A stretch of DNA of 64,000 bases from Antedon mediterranea (taxonomy: Eukaryota > Echinodermata > Crinoidea > Comatulida > Antedonidae): contig NC_092671.1 in NCBI RefSeq assembly GCF_964355755.1, positions 18,748,001 to 18,812,000 of the forward strand, given 5' to 3'. Shown piece by piece: positions 54,101 to 60,100 of the stretch. The position numbers were made by a program, and so were the translations under genes. Numbering within the stretch: the first letter of the stretch is position 1; every line of letters begins with the position of its first letter. The notes under the pieces were generated by a model. The model was given only the letters and a program-made list of their open reading frames with translations, did not search any database and was not told the origin of the DNA.

Positions 54101-57100
54101 TGTCAATTTGAATACAACCGCTAATGTAAAATCCAATGTCATTCAAAAACATGTAGGCTTCTACACATAGCTTGAAGAGACTGTCTGTGTATCTAGACAC
54201 CACCCATACAGACGGTGAGGTAGGCTTGTATTCATTGCATCTTGCACCTTGATGATTCATTGCTACGGTTACAATGATAACAGTTTATGTAAAATCAATA
54301 CTGTATATTCACTCAAATGAAAATGTGCATTATTTGGAACAATCTCATAAACTTTTTTTGTGAAAATTTATATTTGTTTACAGCATTTTTTTGACAACAA
54401 AACAAATAAACACATAATCTAAAAAACCTCCGTTGTACATTTGAATATAACAAAAGAAACAGTAAAAAGTCGCATTTCTAAACACAAATATAAACCACTA
54501 ATAAGGACTAACATTTACATCGTAGGGGAATCACCCTAGGGCTTGGTTCTCACTAGAACGTAACGCAAGGACGTAAACGCAACGCAAGCGTTTTAACCAA
54601 TGACAAGCGAAGTTATATACAGTTAGCAATCACAAGCGAATAAGCCATCGCTTGTGATTGGTCAATTCACTTGCGTTGCGTTACGTCCTTGTGTTGCGTC
54701 GCTAGTGGGAACCACGCTTTAGCCTACATTAAAAATAACAAAAGAATAAATTACATTATTTCACATGAGAAGCAATGCATATTAACTGCATACTATGCAT
54801 GTTTCGAGTGCATTTATTTATTCAACTTTGTTTTACATGGGTTTAATAGCTGTACTACAGCAGTACAGCTGACTTGAAGAGAGAGATGACATTCAAACAT
54901 AAAGATACAAGAGGATTCATAAAAGTTATAATCCTCAAACATATTTTTTTTAAAGTTAAAATTCATACATAGTATGCAATTTACAGAACCTGAATTTGCT
55001 AAGTTTTTTTTGTGTTAGTATAGCTGCTCCCATTCACTACTTGAAATACTACCTACAGGGTTGTAAAAATCTTTTTTATTGTGTGTATTAGCCTGCCCTT
55101 TATTTTAAATCTAATAAGCATTCCATGGCTGTATTTTGGCGAAAGAGAAAACAATATCTATCCATAAACATGTTATACTCGATGGTTGTATTCAATAAAT
55201 GCAGAGAAGAACTTCAAGATTGTTCAATGATACCAAAAATAAAGGGGAACATAATTTCAGATACTACACAGTCATCATCACTTATGTTTTTATGCATGTT
55301 TGTCAACCTGTCTGTATGCATGTGTGTCCTCTTGCATGTCTGTCATTGTATGTCTGTTAATGTTTTTGTTTTAATTTTTTAAATATAGGCATTGTTAGTG
55401 ACCATGTTGGTAACCCCAAGAGTGTTGCGACTAAGAAAAAGTCTCGTAGCACAAATTTACTAAATATTTCACAATGTGAACAGAGCCTTGTCATCAAAAT
55501 AAAATATTACGTTATACAGTTGTTCTCTTGTCTCTTTATTTGATATTTCCTTTTTTTATCAGTTGCTTTTTCTGCTTTCTCATTTATCTTTTAATTTCAG
55601 ATTATGTTCTAATCTTATGTTGTTATTTTTTCTATTGCGTTTATATTGGTAGTCTGTAATAATATGTAGTAATATTAATATAATATTGCAATATTCTCTT
55701 TTTGTTAATTTCCTGGTTTTTGTTTTTTATGTTTTGTATATGGATGTATTATCCGAAATAAAGGAAATGAATGAATTACGTTTTTTTAATATTATTTCCT
55801 TATACAGTAATATTATTTGTATATATTTCTTTTCATATATCTTGCTTGACATTGTGATCAGGTGCAGGTAATGTGTTGGTGCATGATGAGTTTGCTTTGT
55901 ACCATAAATGACATCATCACATTGTCAAATCTATGTTACATGTTATAAAAATCACATTTACAAACATTATATTATTACTTATTAAAGACTTTAGTATTTT
56001 CTGTAAATTGTCAAATCATTTTTTAAATTTAAAGATGTGTTTTCGGCAAAACATGAAAAATAAAGATTAGTCAAGTCAAAATTGCACGCTGGTAACGTTT
56101 TATTTCCTTGAAGTTGTGCCCTCATGCATGTCCGACACCATTTGGTTACTTTTAATACCACATGCCATGAATTCTCCCATTTAAAGTTACTCTATGACTG
56201 GGAATTTGTTTTACGCTGTCAATTCACTGTTCTGATCCTGAAGTTAATACACAAGCCCCAAAGATGAATGGATTTGTTACAAGATGGAAGTGGTGGAATA
56301 ATTGATTAAATCTTACTCTAAAGCAGAAGTCTATGTTAATATAAAACAATCAATGAATGCTTGTTAAAATTGTTATATTCAACTAGTCTCTTCTTTGTTG
56401 AATATAAATGTATATAATATAATAATATAAAATATTCTCTCCCTTCAACTATTATTATTTGTGTACACTGCTACCCCATCACTATACTAACAATAATTTT
56501 AGTCTAAAATTCTAGGCTGAATAACTCAAAACCTAATATGCACCAATTGAAAAACAAAGAATGTTTACATTACAAACAAGACAACAAGGATAATTTGTAA
56601 AAATTGTTATAATAAATAAAAAGTTAATTAAAATAAAGTAGATCTACAGTTTATAATTTTTAAGCTATGGTACTAAATATTTACAATGCAATCATTGGAA
56701 CATAAGCACCAATCTTATTGATTTGCAAAGATTTTTTTTTCTTCAACTTTTTAAAATTCTTGTGCATGAATTGATATTTTGTTATTTTTATCTTGAACCG
56801 TTTGTTTTAAATCTATTCCAGTCAACACAACTTTTCATATTCAAACCGATTTTCATTAATAGCTTATTATTTTTATGAGTAGCATATAAACTCTTGTTGT
56901 AGTCAACTTGGTGTGTGTGTTTGGGGACAGTTTTTTTTTTAAATTATTATTGTTGCACTATTTTTTCACGATCCAGGTAAGTTGTGGAATATGACTATAA
57001 GCAAACTATATTTTCGTTCGACGGGAAATGCATAAAAACAGAACAAAGGTTTTGACAATAGTGAATTTTCACATCAGGACGGTAGATAAATATTTTTTTT

Positions 57101-60100
57101 CCGTAATTTATACTATTAATCTACATTCCGTTTTGGACTGTATTTGGTCGATTTAACGTTCAGTCCAATAGATGGAGCAAAGTTTTTTCAAACTTTTCAA
57201 CAATAATATATGGCCGATCAGTTTACCTACAAAGCGAATGCACGTGGTAGGCCTAAGTTTTCATTTATAGTTTTGTAAACTTCACTTTGGTTCTTCTAGA
57301 TTGATTTTAAAAAAAACATTCTCATTCTCGTTTTGACTAGGTCTATTTAGTTCATAATTTTTTTTGCTAATTTTGCTAACCTAAAACCTATCCTGGCTAA
57401 CACAGAAACTTCTCAAACACAACCACCAAGCTTGTGTATAAGCTAATTACCGTCCCCTTTGTTTACCATCCTGATGCGAAAGCTACCAAATAACCAGAGC
57501 AGATCCAGGATTTTTCAAATGAAAGAGTCTGTGAGAAATAGATCAAAAAGGAGTAATGATAATATTATTTTAGCTGCTGAAAATAGGAGTGCACATATTC
57601 CATTTGCATATTTACATCGGGAGATGGAAATTTGTAAAATGTATGAAATTACAACTTACCATTGGGATCTTGTTTTTAATATAGTATTTCATAATAAATT
57701 CGTTAAATATTAAATGAATATATTAATTTCTCTATTATAAGAAAATTAGGTAAAATATTGAATGGATTTATAATGTTAACTGATTAAAATAATTTTATGA
57801 ATATTGTTTATTAAAATGTTCAACTGCTTTAGAAATCAATGGTTTATGCAGTTTGTCACTGCCTTACTCAGCTTTGTTCCCATTGCATCAAATAGAACAG
57901 CATGATCAATTTGTTGTTACAAAAAAACTGCAAATTTTATATTTGCATTTGTGCAAAAAACATGTATGTTATACTGTATGTTGCACTTTATTGTGTGTCC
58001 TTTTTAACCAATTATTTCTTTACATGTTACTGATAATACATTTGCATTTGAACAGAATCTTTCCTAATGTTTGTTATTTTCTTGGATTGTTTTTAAAAAA
58101 TCTGTTAGATGTAAATAAGTGTTGATTTAAAGCTCTTTTACTACTGTTTTTTATTTTCTATATATTCAAGTTAGTCAGATATTTTAAATTGTAGTTTTTA
58201 TATTCTTTTCTATACAAAAAATGTCACCAGTGGGACTGGAACCCAGACCAGTAGCCTTGCATTCATACCTCTAAGGCCCCGTTTCTGCTGCCAAAAATAT
58301 ACCGTATATATACGGTATATTTTATATACGGTATATTTTTTGGCAGCAGAAATGGGTCTCATAAAAAATATACCGTATATATATGCGGTATATATACCGC
58401 ATAAATATCCCCATCGTTTGTGGATATTATACGGTATATTCCAAAATATACCGTATATTTCGTACCCCGTTTCTGCTGCACTCAAAATATACCGTATATG
58501 TGACCCGGCCCATGACACGAGGTCAAAAACTAACAGAGCGTGACGCGTTTGTTTGGGTTTTTCTGCTGCATTGACACATGCGTGTATAATAAGCAAGCAA
58601 CAGATCAAAATATCACTGTGGACTGAAGAAATAACTATTTTTGCAATTCAATTGTGGGGAGAAGCGAAGGTTGAGGGGAGACTACATGGCAACAGAAGAG
58701 ATACCGAGATTTACAAAAGTATCTCAAACAAAATAAAAGCAGAATTTGTGGTAGACTTAATAACGCCAAAGTTATCGGCAAACGCCGTCGTCTTCTTTGC
58801 ATAAATGTAGTCAATGCCCATTCTACATTTCTAGATTGTTTGTGCGATGTAAATTCGTTGCCACTTCTGATCATTAGATTTAAAATAGAAAGCAATGCTA
58901 AGACGTTTTGAGAAACCATAATTGTTTTGTTTTTGTCATGTAACCTCACTACACGAGACTCTAGGTCAATCCATACTTCCGTCTCACAAAATGCATTTTG
59001 GGTATATGAAAGCCAACTTTTTTTACAGCCCACCCACGAAGTATGTGCAGCGGAAACGGTGCACGAATTTCATATACGGTATATATACGGTATATTTATA
59101 CGGTATATTTATACGGTATATTTGGGATTGGCAGCAGAAACAGGGCCTATAACACTTTTATGTCGACATATGGAACTAATCATGGTTACCATACTGTATA
59201 TGATTTGTACTTATTAGGAACCAATGTGCACAAGTGCTTCATATGTCAACAGTTACCCAATGCAGTTACTCAAACTGCATGTGATTCAAATTTATCAGTT
59301 CTGAAAAAATTACATAACATTATTAGTATTACGCTATTCAACTCAAATGCGCCTCTGTTGACATATTTTGCGTTACTTTGAGCTGCAATTGGTTCAGTTG
59401 CTCAATGAGTTGTGTCCACAGTATGTTGACATTTAATTCATAATTCAAATACAATTCTAGCATGTCTACAGCTGAATGATTCCTGTTTGCATTGATTGAA
59501 CTAAAATATTTGTATTAGTGTTTGTTTTTAAAATACTTATAGCAGCAAACCTGAATGTATAAGATTAAGATAATGATAGATATTAATTTATTTATGTTAG
59601 GTGATGCCAAACCCTACCCCATACAGCGAGGATGGCCAATGGTCTATGGGGCTCATCTCGGCGGCCAAAAAAGTTGCAGCAGCAACGCACGGGCTATGTG
59701 AGGCTGCCAATTCAGCCGTGCAGGGTCATGCTAGTGAAGAACGTCTAATATCATCTGCTAAACAAGTTGCAAGTTCAACAGCTCAACTGCTTGTAGCTTG
59801 TAAAGTAAAGGCAGACACATTCAGTGAACCTATGAAGAGGTTACAGGTGAGATTTTAATTGTATCTGGATGTAGGCGCTTTAGGCAAAAGGTGGTGTAGT
59901 CTATGAGAAGGTTCCTTCAGGAAAGTAATCCTTGCACAGGCTAGTATGACATTCACCAGGCACAGCATACTGGGCCATTGCTTTGTTGTAACTTTAGCTC
60001 TGGAAGAGCCCATCTGTTTTGAACACTAGTTCACTATAATTTTGTTCTTTTATAGACTGCTGGAAATGCTGTAAAACGTGCTTCAGACAACCTAGTAAAA

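Larger units (their letters stand above)
52990..59600 (+). other. 6.6 kb intron between exons 44 and 45
   Basis: Holds a TA-flanked MITE (54539-54719), a possible alternative 3' exon with AATAAA (55389-55504), and a Harbinger-like element (58275-59147). A loose inverted pair lies near 57066-57091 and 57460-57482. The rest (53000-54530, 55510-57050, 57500-58220) shows nothing I can assign. Confidence 0.75.

Noticed and set aside
57459-57713. 84-codon + strand ORF in the exon 44-45 intron
   Set aside because: AT-rich, no family resemblance, no splice context in the talin frame; likely chance.
58339-58543. Short overlapping ORFs full of Ile-Tyr-Gly-Ile repeats
   Set aside because: They are translations of the ATATACCGTATAT palindromes in the transposon end.
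58635-59033. 132-codon minus-strand ORF inside the Harbinger-like element, with an Arg run
   Set aside because: No recognisable transposase motif; it is antisense to the Myb/SANT remnant and probably its shadow.
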